Assembly (NCBI RefSeq): GCF_008000815.1
Contig: NZ_CP042806.1
Coordinates: 372,001-436,000 of the forward strand
Direction: 5' to 3'
Source of the DNA: Terriglobus albidus
GTDB lineage: Bacteria; Acidobacteriota; Terriglobia; Terriglobales; Acidobacteriaceae
Length of the DNA: 64,000 bases
Position 1 is the stretch's first letter; every line of letters starts with the position of its first letter. Of this stretch, positions 33,363 to 42,023 are shown piece after piece. The notes beneath the pieces were generated by a model, which saw nothing but the letters and a program-made list of their open reading frames with translations, was not told the origin of the DNA and made no database searches. A program made the position numbers and the translations under genes.

Positions 33363-34892
33363 ATGAGATGCACACGAGTACTCGCGGCCCTCGCATGCCT
33401 TGCGATCACCGCCGCCGCGCAGACCGCGACCCAGACCCCTGGTGAATTGAAGGCAGGCCGCGCCCTGGCCTCTGCCGTGAAACAAGGTCCCCTCTCTGCC
33501 CACGCCTTCCTGGCCAAAATGCCCAAGGGCAGCGACCTGCATGTCCACCTCGTCGGCGCCGTCTATGCCGAGACCTTTATCAAGAACGCCGTCGAAGATC
33601 ACCTCTGCATCGACCTGAAGACCAAGGCCCTAGCCAAGAACCCCGGCACCTGCTCCGATGGCCAGGTTCCTGCCGAGACCGCACTCAAAGACCAGACGCT
33701 CTACGACAACCTGGTCAATGCCTTCTCCATGCGCTCGTTCGTACCTTCCGCCGGCTATAGCGGCCACGACCAGTTCTTCGCTACCTTCGGCCGCTTCGGA
33801 GGTCTCGACCGCAAACACGTTGGTGAATGGCTGGACGAGGTCGCCTCCCGCGCGGCCTCGCAGAACGAGCAATATCTCGAGATCATGCATACGCCCGACT
33901 TCAGCACCAGCGCTGCCCTGGGCTACAAGCTCGGCTGGAGCGACGACCTCGAAGACCTGCGCCAGAAGCTGCTCGACGGCGCCGTGCGCGACAACGTCAA
34001 GCGCGACATCGCGGAGATCGACAGCATCGAGGCGCGCCGCAACGAGATCGAACACTGCGGCACACCTTCCGCCACGCCCGCCTGCGGCATGACGGTGCGC
34101 TTCATCTTCCAGGTGCTGCGCGCCTTCCCTCCACAGCAGGTCTACGCGCAGACCTTGCTCGGCTTTGAGCTCGCGTCCGCAGACCGCCGTGTCGTCGGCA
34201 TCAACTTCGTGCAGCCCGAAGACTCCTACATGTCGATGAGCGAGTACGACCGGCAGATGAAGTTCCTGCGGTTCCTCAAGACGAAGTACCCCAAAGTCCA
34301 CCTCTCGCTGCACGCCGGAGAGCTTGCCCCCGGCATCGTCCCGCCCGACGGCCTGAAGTTCCATATCCGCGAAGCCGTCGAGGTCGCCGGAGCCGAACGC
34401 ATCGGCCACGGTGTCGACGTGATGTACGAGACCGATCCCCACGCCTTGCTGAAGGAGATGGCCGCAAAGCACGTGATGGTCGAGATCAATCTCACCAGCA
34501 ACGACGGCATTCTCGGCATCACCGGCAACCATCATCCCCTGGCCAACTACCGCGCAGCCAAGGTTCCGGTCTCGCTTTCGACAGACGATGAAGGCGTGTC
34601 GCGTAGCGATCTCACCACCGAGTACACACGCGCCGCCATGGAGCAGAGCCTCACCTACGCTGACCTGAAGAACATGGCGCGCACCGGGATCGAACACATA
34701 TTCCTGCCCGGCGATGACCTATGGTCCGCCCCCGATGCCTGGGGCAAGCCGGTTGCCGTCTGCGCCGCACAGCCGTTGGGTGCCGACAAACCAACCGCAA
34801 AGTGCGCAGAGTTCCTGAAGTCCAGTGAGAAGGCTACGCAGCAGTGGGAGCTGGAACGTCGCTTCCGCGCCTTCGAGGCAGGTGTGCAATGA
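33363..34892 (+). CDS. Exported adenosine deaminase-family protein
   Basis: 509 aa with a signal peptide (ending ITAAAQ), unlike cytoplasmic bacterial Add (~330 aa). Metal and catalytic motifs of the ADA/AMP deaminase fold: SDLHVHLVGAV (first HxH), LSLHAGELAPG (His/Glu), AERIGHGVDVMYE (His) and VSLSTDDEGVSRSDLTTEY (Asp pair). It would deaminate adenosine or a related nucleoside in the periplasm; its size recalls the secreted ADGF group. SD AAAGGA lies near the start. It overlaps the next gene by 4 bp. Confidence 0.88.
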   Translation: MRCTRVLAALACLAITAAAQTATQTPGELKAGRALASAVKQGPLSAHAFLAKMPKGSDLHVHLVGAVYAETFIKNAVEDHLCIDLKTKALAKNPGTCSDGQVPAETALKDQTLYDNLVNAFSMRSFVPSAGYSGHDQFFATFGRFGGLDRKHVGEWLDEVASRAASQNEQYLEIMHTPDFSTSAALGYKLGWSDDLEDLRQKLLDGAVRDNVKRDIAEIDSIEARRNEIEHCGTPSATPACGMTVRFIFQVLRAFPPQQVYAQTLLGFELASADRRVVGINFVQPEDSYMSMSEYDRQMKFLRFLKTKYPKVHLSLHAGELAPGIVPPDGLKFHIREAVEVAGAERIGHGVDVMYETDPHALLKEMAAKHVMVEINLTSNDGILGITGNHHPLANYRAAKVPVSLSTDDEGVSRSDLTTEYTRAAMEQSLTYADLKNMARTGIEHIFLPGDDLWSAPDAWGKPVAVCAAQPLGADKPTAKCAEFLKSSEKATQQWELERRFRAFEAGVQ

Positions 34893-35200
34893 AGTTCACA
34901 CTCATCGCAATCGGCGAGATGCTGCTGCTCTTCGCAGCGGCACTCGTCGGCTTCGTGATGCATCCCTTCAACGTGGAGAAGGTTCTCCACACCGAAAACG
35001 GTGTCGTGCGTGCGATGGTCTATGACTGGATCATCGCCGCCGCCATTGCCTGGTTCGTTCTTTTGGTCATCGAGTTCGGCATCCGCCGGAACCGCGACGC
35101 CTGGCTCCGGCCGACCCTTTGCTTTGTCGCCGTGGTCACACTCGGCCTGATCTCCCATCTTGGCCTAAAATCCACGGAAGTCAGCCTCTACCGCTTCTAA
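34889..35200 (+). CDS. Small three-helix membrane protein
   Basis: 103 aa starting at the ATG that overlaps the deaminase stop (ATGA). Hydrophobic segments at about 3-24 (LIAIGEMLLLFAAALVGFVM), 45-65 (WIIAAAIAWFVLLVIEFGI) and 75-92 (TLCFVAVVTLGLISHLG). Function unknown. Coupling to the deaminase suggests a related role, but there is no family I recognise. Confidence 0.7.
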   Translation: MKFTLIAIGEMLLLFAAALVGFVMHPFNVEKVLHTENGVVRAMVYDWIIAAAIAWFVLLVIEFGIRRNRDAWLRPTLCFVAVVTLGLISHLGLKSTEVSLYRF

Positions 35201-35308
35201 GCTCTGCCCTGTAAAAGACATAGCGGCAAATAAGTGCTTCTCCGGCTGTCAACCCGGCCCGGATTTCCTCGTCACACACCAAAGTAATGTGCCTTTTTTC
35301 CGCAGGAA

Positions 35309-35324
35309 TGGCACGAAATATGCA
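35309..35324 (+). promoter_or_regulatory. Sigma-54-type promoter for the glucan phosphorylase gene
   Basis: TGGCACGAAATATGCA matches the -24/-12 consensus TGGCACG-N4-TTGCW at all but one position, with the invariant GG and GC exactly ten bases apart. It would start transcription near 35335, about 115 nt before the glgP ATG. No sigma-54 activator gene is in the window. Confidence 0.55.
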
Positions 35325-35451
35325 TTGCTTTCCTTGGTTCGGTGCGGTGAAGTTGTTATGTAAGGGGTCCGAACAATTCACGGGCCAAAAGCAGGACGGC
35401 ACGAAGAGCCTGCAGATTCTGGGACCCCCGAAGTGCGAGGTTTTATCTGGC

Positions 35452-37227
35452 ATGACTCTGCAGGATGTTGCCGCTGAAGCGTTGAGAAATAGTCGTGTTG
35501 CCTACTTTTCCATGGAGATCGCCCTGGAAGTAGGGTTGCCCACTTACTCGGGCGGTTTGGGTGTTCTGGCGGGGGATACGTTACGTTCCGCCGCGGACAT
35601 GGGCGTTCCAATGGTTGCGGTGACCCTGGCTCACCGCAAGGGTTACTTCCGTCAGATGCTCGATAGCAGCGGACGGCAGACCGAGGCTCCGATGCCGTGG
35701 TCGCCTGAAGGTCGTCTGCCCTCAGCCGGCGCGATTGCCGCCATCACCGTCCAGAACCGTGAGCTTCTGGTTCGCGCGTGGCGTTACGACATCGTTGGTG
35801 TAACCGGACATGTGATTCCGGTACTGCTGCTCGATACCGACGTCGAGCCGAATGACTCGTGGGACCGCACCTTTACCGACACCCTTTACGGTGGAGACCA
35901 CTACTATCGCCTCTGCCAGGAAGCTGTACTCGGCCTGGGTGGCATCGCTCTGCTGCACGCTCTCGGCGTTCAGCCAGAGGTCTTCCATATGAACGAGGGC
36001 CACGCGGCCCTGTTGACGACTGCTCTGCTGGAAGCGCGGCTGAACGGGCGTCCGTTGAATACGGCTACCGATGAAGATGTTGAGGCCATCAAGCAGCAGT
36101 GCGTCTTTACGACACACACGCCCGTACCCGCGGGTCACGACCGCTTTGGCTACGACCAGATGCTCGCCATCCTTGGTCAGGAGCGCACCGGCATCTACAA
36201 CCGTTTCGGTGGCATCCACGACGGGTTGCTGAACATGACGTACGTTGCTCTTCGCTTCTCCCGTTACGTAAACGGTGTCGCAATGCAGCACGGTAAGGTC
36301 TCACAGCAGATGTTTCCGGATACGCCGATCCACTACATCACCAACGGCGTACATGCGGGCACCTGGGTCTCGCCGGCCATGGCTGACCTCTTCGACCGCA
36401 AGCTGGATGGTTGGCGCGCGGACAACTACGCGCTGCGCGGTATCTACGGAGTCGAGCCACAGGAGATCGCAGCCGCGCACGCCTTAAACAAGCAGCGGCT
36501 GATCGAGACCGTCAAAGAACGCACGGGTGTCATCCTGCGTGAAGATGTGTTGACCCTGGGTTTTGCCCGCCGTGCCGCCACCTACAAGCGCGCGACCCTT
36601 CTCTTCGAAGACACGCAGCGTCTGCTCCATATCGCGGAGGCAATCGGCGGCCTGCAGGTCGTCTACGCCGGCAAAGCACACCCCGCGGATGCTCCCGGCA
36701 AAGCGCTGATTCACGAAGTCATCAGCGCGGCCCAAGGCCTGAAGCAGAGCCCCATCCACGTCGTCTATCTCGAAAACTACGACATGAACCTGGGCGCACT
36801 GCTTACCGCAGGCGTGGACATCTGGCTGAATACACCGCGGCGTCCCTACGAGGCCAGCGGCACCAGCGGCATGAAGGCCACGCTGAACGGCGTACCCAAT
36901 CTCAGCATTCTGGACGGATGGTGGATCGAGGGCTGCGCCGAAGGCTCGACCGGATGGGCGATCGAAGACGGCGTAAACGATGAAGAAGAAGCGGTCTCGC
37001 TCTACGAAAAGCTGGAGAAGGCTGTAGGTCCCGCCTATCTCGACAAGCAGAAGTGGGCAAAGATCATGCAGCACGCCATCGGCATCAACGGCGCGTTCTT
37101 CAACACGCAGCGTATGGTCGACCAGTACATCTGCCGGTCTTACCGCCTCGATCGCTCTACCCTGCAACCAACCGCTCTTGTTGCTCCGGTCGGCGAAGAT
37201 ACGCTGGTAATCCCGACCTCGGTCTAA
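35452..37227 (+). CDS. glgP: Alpha-glucan (glycogen/maltodextrin) phosphorylase
   Basis: 591 aa, the compact alpha-glucan phosphorylase type. It cleaves alpha-1,4-glucans with phosphate to give glucose-1-phosphate, using PLP. Motifs: VAYFSMEIALEVGLPTYSGGLGVLAGD at the N-terminus, VFHMNEGHAALL, FTTHTPVPAGHDRF, YITNGVHAGTW, and the PLP-lysine block RPYEASGTSGMKATLNG near 480. The ATG at 35452 gives the normal family start; the frame extends upstream to 35287 but that part overlaps the sigma-54-like promoter. The TAA stop is the first part of a palindromic element (37226). GCGAGG upstream is a weak ribosome site. Confidence 0.93.
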   Translation: MTLQDVAAEALRNSRVAYFSMEIALEVGLPTYSGGLGVLAGDTLRSAADMGVPMVAVTLAHRKGYFRQMLDSSGRQTEAPMPWSPEGRLPSAGAIAAITVQNRELLVRAWRYDIVGVTGHVIPVLLLDTDVEPNDSWDRTFTDTLYGGDHYYRLCQEAVLGLGGIALLHALGVQPEVFHMNEGHAALLTTALLEARLNGRPLNTATDEDVEAIKQQCVFTTHTPVPAGHDRFGYDQMLAILGQERTGIYNRFGGIHDGLLNMTYVALRFSRYVNGVAMQHGKVSQQMFPDTPIHYITNGVHAGTWVSPAMADLFDRKLDGWRADNYALRGIYGVEPQEIAAAHALNKQRLIETVKERTGVILREDVLTLGFARRAATYKRATLLFEDTQRLLHIAEAIGGLQVVYAGKAHPADAPGKALIHEVISAAQGLKQSPIHVVYLENYDMNLGALLTAGVDIWLNTPRRPYEASGTSGMKATLNGVPNLSILDGWWIEGCAEGSTGWAIEDGVNDEEEAVSLYEKLEKAVGPAYLDKQKWAKIMQHAIGINGAFFNTQRMVDQYICRSYRLDRSTLQPTALVAPVGEDTLVIPTSV

Positions 37228-37338
37228 AGCATTTTCCCTGTTGCTGGGTAGCCCGGCAACGCACACAGCGGCGTTTTCATTGGGGAAAACGCCCATAGAT
37301 GCGGAAGCCCTACTCTACACCTACAGGGAAGATGCTCT
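37226..37338 (+). repeat. Palindromic element, full-length copy (113 bp), overlapping the glgP stop codon
   Basis: Ends (T)AAAGCATTTTCCCTG and CAGGGAAGATGCTCT(A), internal GGCGTTTTC-ATTGGG-GAAAACGCC. The TAA stop of glgP is at 37225-37227, so the element's TA flank lies in the stop codon. Confidence 0.9.
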
Positions 37339-37410
37339 AAGCGAAGAAGACGAAAAAGAGCCTGCAGCGGGATGCGAAACCGCTGCAGGCTGCGAGTGTT
37401 TCGAGGGTCC

Positions 37411-38424
37411 TCAGTTACTCCTGAGGAGCTTGGTCAGGTAGTCCAGCGCCTTTGGATCCTTCGACTGGCCGAGCCAGAAGATCGCCTGTTTGCGTACATC
37501 AGGATCCTTGTTGCTCTCTGCTACCTGGATCAGTTGAGCAGCTGCCTCTCCTTCCGGCAGCCGCGAGATCGCGAAGACCGCGGACCGTCGAATGCTTCGG
37601 TCGGGATCATTCTGAACAATTTGACGAAGCTCCCCGGCGGCTCGTTTGCCGGCTTTCTGGGCCATCCAGAACTGGGCCTCTTTGCGGACGTGAGGCGAAG
37701 CGTCGTTCTTTGCCATCCAGATCAATTCATCGATGGCCGCGGGATTTTCTTTACCGAGTGTTAGATCAAAGGCGAGCTTGCCACGCAGATGCTCGTCCTG
37801 CTCGGTACGCGTAAGTTGCAGCAGCGCTTTGGTGCCATCCTGTCCGCGATGCGCACCCAACCAGAAGGCGGCCTTTTCGCGTACAAACGAATCGCCAGTG
37901 GTTGCCATAGAGATTAGAGTGCTGGTCGCAGCCGGCGACTCATGCTGAGCAATGATCATCACCGAGGCATCGCGTACCTTGCGTTCCTGTGAAGCGTTGT
38001 TGGCCAGCGATACGAACTCGCGAATGCTCTCATCCTGAGAGACGCCTTCAAGCCACACAAACTTCACACCGCCCGTATCCAGCTTGCGGTTGGGAGTCGC
38101 CATCCGGAGCTTCGTGACCGCGCCCTTCTCCATGCGCAACAGAACATTCACATGGTCAAACTGCTGCCGGTCACTATCCCAGTTGCCTCCGTCCCGGGAA
38201 CCTTCCAGATAGAGGGTCTCTCCATCGTTATCCGAAAAGTGTCCGAGTACGGGGATGGAATAACCCACCCACGCGATGCCATCTTTCGCCGCAGCGCTCA
38301 GCTCCGCGGGCAGACCATGAGCGGCATGCGCGTCGACCTGCACGCCTGTGACGACCGGTTGCTGTGCCGCGAGCGGTGCAACCAGCCCAAGTGAAACGAC
38401 GAGGATGCGGAAGGCGATTCTCAT
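37411..38424 (-). CDS. Secreted HEAT-repeat protein
   Basis: 337 aa with a signal peptide (ending APLAAQ). After a region of ~150 residues with no recognised motif, the C-terminal half is made of ~31-residue HEAT-like repeats (ESPAATSTLISMATTGDSFVREKAAFWLGA, NDASPHVRKEAQFWMAQKAG, DPDRSIRRSAVFAISRLPEG, NKDPDVRKQAIFWLGQSKDP). Likely a protein-interaction scaffold in the periplasm. AGGAGACAAAGGCC precedes the chosen ATG. It follows a second HEAT protein, an anti-sigma factor and an ECF sigma factor on the same strand, so it probably belongs to that regulon. Confidence 0.8.
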   Translation of the reverse strand: MRIAFRILVVSLGLVAPLAAQQPVVTGVQVDAHAAHGLPAELSAAAKDGIAWVGYSIPVLGHFSDNDGETLYLEGSRDGGNWDSDRQQFDHVNVLLRMEKGAVTKLRMATPNRKLDTGGVKFVWLEGVSQDESIREFVSLANNASQERKVRDASVMIIAQHESPAATSTLISMATTGDSFVREKAAFWLGAHRGQDGTKALLQLTRTEQDEHLRGKLAFDLTLGKENPAAIDELIWMAKNDASPHVRKEAQFWMAQKAGKRAAGELRQIVQNDPDRSIRRSAVFAISRLPEGEAAAQLIQVAESNKDPDVRKQAIFWLGQSKDPKALDYLTKLLRSN

Positions 38425-38571
38425 GGCCTTTGTCTCCTGATACGAGAGTTTTCGTAAAAAGTTCTTAGGGTACGGGAAAAATCCGGAAAATCGATCCAAT
38501 TCACTGGATGATGGATGGGATAACCGCCTGTATCGTCCATTTCCGGACAGACGACACAGGCAGGTTAGTGA

Positions 38572-39591
38572 TTAGCGCAATAGCTCGAGCATGTAGTCCT
38601 GTGCGACCTTGTCGTTCATCAGAGCAAGCTGTGAGACGATCTGCCGCTTCAGGTCAAGATCCTTCTCGCCCCGGGCAAGTTCCACCAGCTTCTGTGCATC
38701 TCCGGAGATGAACATTGCGGAGACGGCAGCCCGCTTTGTCTTCGGATCGCTGGATTGGCGATACACATCTGCCAGCGTATCGTTTGCCTTCTTGCCCTGG
38801 GTGATGGCGAGCGTCTGCATCGCCTGCCGCTGCAACTCGGGATCCTGCTTTCCAAGCGCGATCTCTCGCAACAGGGTCTGGCACTCCGGCGATTTATTCT
38901 GGCCCAGAACGAACAGCGCCTGCCGCTTCACCGACTCTGGTTGATTTCCCCGAAGGAGGTCGCGAATCACCGGGATCGCTCGATTCGCATCCTGATTCAT
39001 CAGCGAGTTCAGCGCGAGGATCTTCAGATCGGCATCGGGATCTCCCGTACTTCTGCGATCGCGCTTATAGACATACGCTCCCTCCCCTGCCGGAACCGGC
39101 GGCATTGGGGGAACCGGGGGAACGATCGCAATGGTGTTCTCGTCATCACTGCTGGACGATGAGGATGAAGATGAGGAGCTGGACATGGACGTGCTCGTCT
39201 TGCCGTTCTTGACCACCACACGCACATGTCCGCTGCTGATACCCAAGGCAGCACAATCCTTGTTCCACGTGGACTTCGGATACTCGCCCCGCAGTGCACT
39301 GCAAGTCGCTGCCGAATCATCGCGCCGGCCCAGCTTGTTGAGGGCATAGGCCTTCCAGTAAAACGCCGCGTCGGCCTTCGATCCCTTAGCGGCAATGACC
39401 TTGTCGAAAGACGCGATCGAGTCTTGCCAGCGCTGTTCATTCATCGCCTTGGTTCCGGCAGTGTAGTCGTCTTCCCCGGCAGGGGCGCCGGGCTCGGTGA
39501 TAAGGATCGCGGGCTGTAGGGGACCAGCAGCAAGCGCAACGTGCGCGCAACCAGCGGATGCCAGACCTGCAAGTAAAATCCAGTGCTTCAT
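38572..39591 (-). CDS. Secreted TPR/HEAT-repeat protein with a poly-Ser linker
   Basis: 339 aa, signal peptide ending HVALAA. A TPR-like unit at ~40-100 (YTAGTKAMNEQRWQDSIASFDKVIA, AAFYWKAYALNKLGRRDDS) is followed by a low-complexity linker with a run of about 12 serines, a proline-rich stretch (PPVPPMPPVP) and C-terminal HEAT repeats (NRAIPVIRDLLRGNQPESVKRQALFVLGQ, DPELQRQAMQTLAITQG, DPKTKRAAVSAMFISG). It lies 50 bp downstream of the anti-sigma gene. The same architecture repeats in the next gene, so the pair may be functionally linked. Confidence 0.8.
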   Translation of the reverse strand: MKHWILLAGLASAGCAHVALAAGPLQPAILITEPGAPAGEDDYTAGTKAMNEQRWQDSIASFDKVIAAKGSKADAAFYWKAYALNKLGRRDDSAATCSALRGEYPKSTWNKDCAALGISSGHVRVVVKNGKTSTSMSSSSSSSSSSSSDDENTIAIVPPVPPMPPVPAGEGAYVYKRDRRSTGDPDADLKILALNSLMNQDANRAIPVIRDLLRGNQPESVKRQALFVLGQNKSPECQTLLREIALGKQDPELQRQAMQTLAITQGKKANDTLADVYRQSSDPKTKRAAVSAMFISGDAQKLVELARGEKDLDLKRQIVSQLALMNDKVAQDYMLELLR

Positions 39592-39641
39592 AAGTACATC
39601 TCCTTTGTGACCAAAACTCGTTTTCTACTACTGCCTGCCGT

Positions 39642-40439
39642 CTACCTCGAAGAGCTGTGCTCATCGTTCTGGCGCAGCACACGCAGGTCCAGCAAAAGTC
39701 CGTCGGTATTCATCTCCAGCCGCAACTGCCAGGTGCTCTTTGGCGTCTCCGGCGCGTGATCCAGACCGATGAGGACACGTCCGAGGTTGTCAAGCACCAC
39801 TGCCTCGGCGAGATCGCCGCGGTCCCGCGCTGTCTGCGTATAGACAGCGTTCTTCAGCAGCAGATCGTGTGCCTGGGCGCGTGTCGCCTCGTCCAGCGGG
39901 CCCTCTTCATGATTCACCGTGGTCAGCAGACGCTCGGCGGAGTCAAGATGCGCGGAGATCTGCGGATCGTCAGACGGAACGTCCGTCAACGGACCATGGC
40001 CGTTGATGGGGTGCGCCTGTTGATGCCGGCCGACAAGACTCTTCAACACATCGGTGACCGAGGCACGCTGAGTCGTAGTCTCCTGTCCTCCGGCTGGCTG
40101 CTCCGCATGGCGAATGCGCAGACCGAGCACGATCATCACCACCACTGCGGCGGTAAGAGCACCGGCGGCAGGCCACACCCAGAGGGAGAACCACCGCTTC
40201 TTCTTCGGCGCAGCCTCCAGCACAGCCAGGTTACCGCGCAACCGCTGCCAGCTCAGGTCCATATCGACCGGCGTGCGCATCGGCACCGGCTCGGCCGAGA
40301 AGACACGTAGCGTCTGTGCAACAGATTCGGCCAGCGTGGCGCACTCCTCGCACTGCTCGAGATGCTCGCCGATCGAACGGGCCTCAGAGCTTTCGCCCAT
40401 CTGGTACGCAATCAGATCTTCTTCGCTGTAGTGCTTCAT
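39642..40439 (-). CDS. Membrane anti-sigma factor (zinc-finger type)
   Basis: 265 aa. N-terminal anti-sigma zinc-finger motif MKHYSEEDLIAYQ...IGEHLEQCEECATL (H-x3-C-x2-C). One membrane helix near 90-110 (LWVWPAAGALTAAVVVMIVLGL), leaving a periplasmic domain of ~150 residues. It would hold the ECF sigma factor encoded immediately upstream; the two genes overlap by 4 bp (ATGA). Upstream signal unknown. Confidence 0.88.
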   Translation of the reverse strand: MKHYSEEDLIAYQMGESSEARSIGEHLEQCEECATLAESVAQTLRVFSAEPVPMRTPVDMDLSWQRLRGNLAVLEAAPKKKRWFSLWVWPAAGALTAAVVVMIVLGLRIRHAEQPAGGQETTTQRASVTDVLKSLVGRHQQAHPINGHGPLTDVPSDDPQISAHLDSAERLLTTVNHEEGPLDEATRAQAHDLLLKNAVYTQTARDRGDLAEAVVLDNLGRVLIGLDHAPETPKSTWQLRLEMNTDGLLLDLRVLRQNDEHSSSR

Positions 40440-41014
40440 CGCATACCTCCTGCGACGGGTTCCAAGGCACGCCGAAGCTTGGCGACGGCGCGAAAGACAG
40501 CCTGCTTGGCTGAGTTGACGGGGACACCGAGCGCCTCGGCGATCTCCGCCATACCAACCTCTTCCATATGGCGCAGCGTGAAAGCAGTGCGCTCCATCGG
40601 GGTAAGAGATGCCATGGCGGCATGCCGCAGCGTAGCCGTCTCCATGTCCAGCAGAACGCGCTCCGGACCGGCGCGGTGGCTGGCAACCTGCACGGTGCCC
40701 TCAGCTACCTCGTCGGAGACACGCGGCGCATAGACCGAAAGGTCCCGATTTCTGCGCTCTACCAGGTTCATGGCCGTATTCATCGCTATCCTCGTCACCC
40801 AGGTTCCAAAGGCAGCATCCTGCCGGAACTCCGGAAGTTTGTTGTAGGCGCGCAGAAAACTCTCCTGCGCCGCCTCTTCCGCATCGGCTTCGTTGCCGGT
40901 AATGCGGAATGAGATCCGGAAGACGGCAGCGTAGTGGCGGTCCATCAGAACGCGGTACGCGTCCCGGTCGCCGGCAACTACCCGCCGGATCGCCTCTTTT
41001 TCTGCCTTCTCCAT
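40436..41014 (-). CDS. ECF RNA polymerase sigma factor
   Basis: 192 aa. Region 2: YRVLMDRHYAAVFRISFRITGNEADAEEAAQESFLRAYNKLPEFRQDAAFGTWVTRIAMN. Region 4: LTPMERTAFTLRHMEEVGMAEIAEALGVPVNSAKQAVFRAVAKLRRAL. AAGGAGGCGAA directly before the ATG is a strong ribosome site. It begins the operon sigma-anti-sigma-HEAT-HEAT. A second, distinct ECF module is at 54390-56073. Confidence 0.93.
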   Translation of the reverse strand: MEKAEKEAIRRVVAGDRDAYRVLMDRHYAAVFRISFRITGNEADAEEAAQESFLRAYNKLPEFRQDAAFGTWVTRIAMNTAMNLVERRNRDLSVYAPRVSDEVAEGTVQVASHRAGPERVLLDMETATLRHAAMASLTPMERTAFTLRHMEEVGMAEIAEALGVPVNSAKQAVFRAVAKLRRALEPVAGGMR

Positions 41015-41097
41015 TTCGCCTCCTTAGACAGGGGGATGGGGGTGCGGTTAGGTACGGTTTGAAAATTTTCTATCCAACCAGCGCGTAGAGTCTTCTT

Positions 41098-41946
41098 ATG
41101 CCGCAACCACCCTACAGCACCGAACGCCTGAGCTTCTTCCGTTCCCAGCAACTCGATGAGCACGAAAAGCGAACCATGGATCACATCGAGGAGTTTGGAT
41201 GGGAGGTCGTCATCATCGACCCGGATCACGCAAGCCGGGGATGGGCTTTCACGGTCGGTTTGCATGATACCGCCGGTAAGCCGGAGTTGATTCTCATTGG
41301 ACTGAATCGGAAGACATCGCAGTGGCTTCTGAATGACGCCGCGGAAAGAATGAAGGCGGGCACCGATCTGACACGGGGGAAGCACGAGGGCCTGCTGGAA
41401 GGCGTTGACGTGATCTTCCGTCCAGTCGACCGTAAGTGGCTGCGACAGGTCATGGGTTGGGCCACCTGGTACAACAACGGCGATAAGTTTCCCGTATTGC
41501 AGGCTATCTTCCCGGACAAGCAGAACCGGTTTCCCGGAGAAGAAGGTTTCGACACCCGCTACACACAACCGCTTCTCCAGCCGAATGCACCCATGACAAC
41601 TGTGGAAGAAGCCTTCTGGGCAGCATCCGATCCGAAGAGCAGCCTCTTTGACTGGAAGTTTCCTGACCCTCCGCACACAATGGTCTTTCTCTCGAAGACC
41701 GTCCAGGCGGGAGAAGAAGTCGTCACCTATGTCTCCCATGATGCTTCCGATGGAGCATGGCAATTTCTCGGCGATAGCATGATGGACGGCGGTGGCCCGG
41801 TGGTCTCCTGCTTCCACCATCCCATCGACCGTGACCCATCATTGAAGGAGCTGGCTGACTTACCACTGGGCTGGTATGCGTTTCGCGATACTCCGACGGC
41901 GGCTTGGCAGCGATTCGAACACGGTCCAGAGGAAGGCGATGACTAA
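41098..41946 (+). CDS. DUF4262-family protein
   Basis: 282 aa, cytoplasmic. Resembles DUF4262 proteins: HIEEFGWEVVIIDPDHASRGWAFTVGLHDTAGKPELILIGLNRKTSQWLLNDAAERMKAG at the N-terminus and FPVLQAIFPDKQNRFPGEEGFD in the middle. These proteins have no established function. The C-terminal ~100 residues (GAWQFLGDSMMDGGGPVVSCFHHP, LADLPLGWYAFRD) are additional to a minimal domain. Divergent from the ECF sigma gene. Confidence 0.75.
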   Translation: MPQPPYSTERLSFFRSQQLDEHEKRTMDHIEEFGWEVVIIDPDHASRGWAFTVGLHDTAGKPELILIGLNRKTSQWLLNDAAERMKAGTDLTRGKHEGLLEGVDVIFRPVDRKWLRQVMGWATWYNNGDKFPVLQAIFPDKQNRFPGEEGFDTRYTQPLLQPNAPMTTVEEAFWAASDPKSSLFDWKFPDPPHTMVFLSKTVQAGEEVVTYVSHDASDGAWQFLGDSMMDGGGPVVSCFHHPIDRDPSLKELADLPLGWYAFRDTPTAAWQRFEHGPEEGDD

Positions 41947-42023
41947 ATCTGCACACATTCATGTGTGTGCACAGAAATCTGAGCTATAGTCCATCCACCG
42001 GCACCCTTCGATCGGTGCTTCTC

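Noticed and set aside
33630-34697. 355-aa minus-strand reading frame
   Set aside because: It is antisense to the adenosine deaminase gene, which has full family motifs; the long frame reflects high GC content.
35287-35451. N-terminal extension of the glucan phosphorylase
   Set aside because: It would place the sigma-54-like promoter inside the coding region, and the family start is at 35452.
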